From Streptomyces sp. NBC_01235 (lineage in GTDB: Bacteria; Actinomycetota; Actinomycetes; Streptomycetales; Streptomycetaceae): a DNA stretch of 64,000 nt. The stretch lies in the NCBI RefSeq assembly GCF_035989285.1, contig NZ_CP108513.1, positions 2,480,001 through 2,544,000 of the forward strand, given 5' to 3'. Each line of letters opens with the position of its first letter. Within the stretch, counting starts at the first letter, position 1. This document shows positions 63,388 to 64,000 of the stretch, piece by piece. Under the pieces are notes generated by a model. That model was not told where the DNA came from and did no database searches. It saw only the letters and a program-made list of their open reading frames with translations. A program made the translations under genes and the position numbers.

Positions 63388-63421
63388 GGGGTGGCCGGAA
63401 CCCAGCGGTTCCGGCCACCCC
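63388..63421 (+). terminator. bldD intrinsic terminator
   Basis: GGGGTGGCCGGAACC and GGTTCCGGCCACCCC, a perfect 15-bp stem with a 4-base loop, 32 bases past the bldD stop. Confidence 0.88.
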
Positions 63422-63434
63422 TGCGTTGTGCGGG

Positions 63435-63478
63435 TACGTAGGAGGGCCCACAGCGTGTGCTGTGGGCCCTCCTACGTA
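63435..63478. terminator. strong 20-bp hairpin between bldD and nusB
   Basis: TACGTAGGAGGGCCCACAGC and its exact complement with a 4-base loop, the longest perfect stem in the window. It is a second, probably bidirectional, terminator for the convergent bldD and nusB genes. Confidence 0.85.
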
Positions 63479-63480
63479 TG

Positions 63481-63556
63481 CGCGCCCCTAGGGGCGCGGG
63501 GAACTGCGCGACGCGCCACAGACGGCCCGCAGGCCACATGCGGCCGCAGTTCCCCG
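63481..63556. repeat. dispersed Streptomyces intergenic repeat
   Basis: Starts GCGCCCCTAGGGGCGC and continues GGGGAACTGCGCGAC, a sequence I recognise as very common in intergenic regions of Streptomyces genomes. The ends form an inverted repeat, GGGGAACTGCG against CGCAGTTCCCC. It lies just beyond the nusB stop, and may also act as a terminator. Confidence 0.75.
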
Positions 63557-63571
63557 GCTCTCCCTGCGGAG

Positions 63572-64000
63572 CTAATCGCGCCGCAGGGACGGCTTGAGCT
63601 CCTTGAGGCGGCCGAGCAGGCCGTTCACGAACGAGGGCGACTCGTCCGTGGAGAACTCCTTCGCCAGCTGCACCATCTCGTCGAGGACCACCGCGTCCGG
63701 GGTCTCGTCGGCCCAGATCAGCTCGTAGGCGCCGAGACGAAGGATGTTTCGGTCGACGACCGGCATCCGGTCCAGCGTCCAGCCGACCGAGTACTGGGAG
63801 ATCAGCTCGTCGATGCGCCGCGCGTGCTGCGCGTAGCCCTCGACCAGCTGCATCGTGTACTCGCTCACCGGCGGCTGCCTGGTGTCGGCCCGGGAGAGCC
63901 GGATCCAGTCCGCGAGGACGGTCAGGACGTCGGCTCCGCGCTGGTCGCCCTCGAAGAGGATCTGGAAGGCGCGCTTGCGGGCCGTGTTGCGGGCAGCCAC
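63572..64000 (-). CDS. nusB: transcription antitermination protein NusB
   Basis: 142 residues, complete; the GTG start is the last three bases of the window (64000-63998). NusB binds boxA RNA with NusE and helps antitermination of rRNA operons. AARNTARKRAFQILFEGDQR and MPVVDRNILRLGAYELIWAD then PSFVNGLLGRLKELKP are the family regions. In streptomycetes it is in an operon with efp, which would lie to the right of the window. Confidence 0.96.
   Translation of the reverse strand: MAARNTARKRAFQILFEGDQRGADVLTVLADWIRLSRADTRQPPVSEYTMQLVEGYAQHARRIDELISQYSVGWTLDRMPVVDRNILRLGAYELIWADETPDAVVLDEMVQLAKEFSTDESPSFVNGLLGRLKELKPSLRRD

Overview
The window is core chromosome from a Streptomyces. The base composition is very GC-rich, many genes start with GTG, and GGAGG-type ribosome sites are common. 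It carries bldD, the actinobacterial nucleoid protein sIHF, an rsmB-fmt-priA-metK-coaBC-rpoZ-gmk string and a pyrR-pyrB-pyrC-carA-carB-pyrD-pyrF operon. The order matches, from memory, about SCO1425 to SCO1490 of S. coelicolor. There is no prophage, insertion sequence, CRISPR array, tRNA or rRNA, and no biosynthetic gene cluster.

Layout. 1-12 kb: a cut amidohydrolase-type start, an Lrp regulator, a phosphotransferase pair, an acyl-CoA dehydrogenase, a secreted GH18 chitinase behind DasR-type boxes, a TetR regulator, a 46-residue membrane protein, a Tat-exported C39-like peptidase, a P-loop kinase, a possible small RNA or attenuator, and an EccA/SpoVK-type ATPase. 12-20 kb: two CNNM/CBS membrane proteins, hisG-hisE, and the riboflavin operon ribE-ribM-ribAB-ribH under an FMN riboswitch. 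20-27 kb: an ECF41 sigma factor with its oxidoreductase target, a ROK regulator opposite an MFS pump, a thioesterase, a truncated uracil permease, a 9 x 25 bp tandem array and a DUF5995-type protein. 27-34 kb: a flavin amine oxidase plus nitrilase operon, an MFS protein, and an amino-acid permease plus Lrp operon. The two operons share clustered GTTGCG motifs.

34-48 kb: guaB1, barstar, a SorC regulator, rpe, an MMPL transporter, argG (apparently leaderless), a threonine-dehydratase remnant, rsmB, fmt, a HTH protein, priA and a scrambled MFS pseudogene. 48-64 kb: housekeeping genes on the minus strand (metK, coaBC, rpoZ, gmk, sIHF, and the pyrimidine operon with a PyrR-binding loop over the pyrR ribosome site), then bldD on the plus strand with two BldD boxes, strong terminators, and nusB starting exactly at the window end.

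The most interesting observations are regulatory or evolutionary. A chitinase-type DasR promoter lies beside the riboflavin operon with no chitinase gene after it. There is an ECF41 target promoter, a shared Lrp-like motif architecture at two amino-acid operons, a 25-bp array open in all three forward frames, a 9-bp repeat that carries the ribAB stop codon, and a transporter pseudogene with an inverted internal piece. No clearly new multi-gene system is evident.
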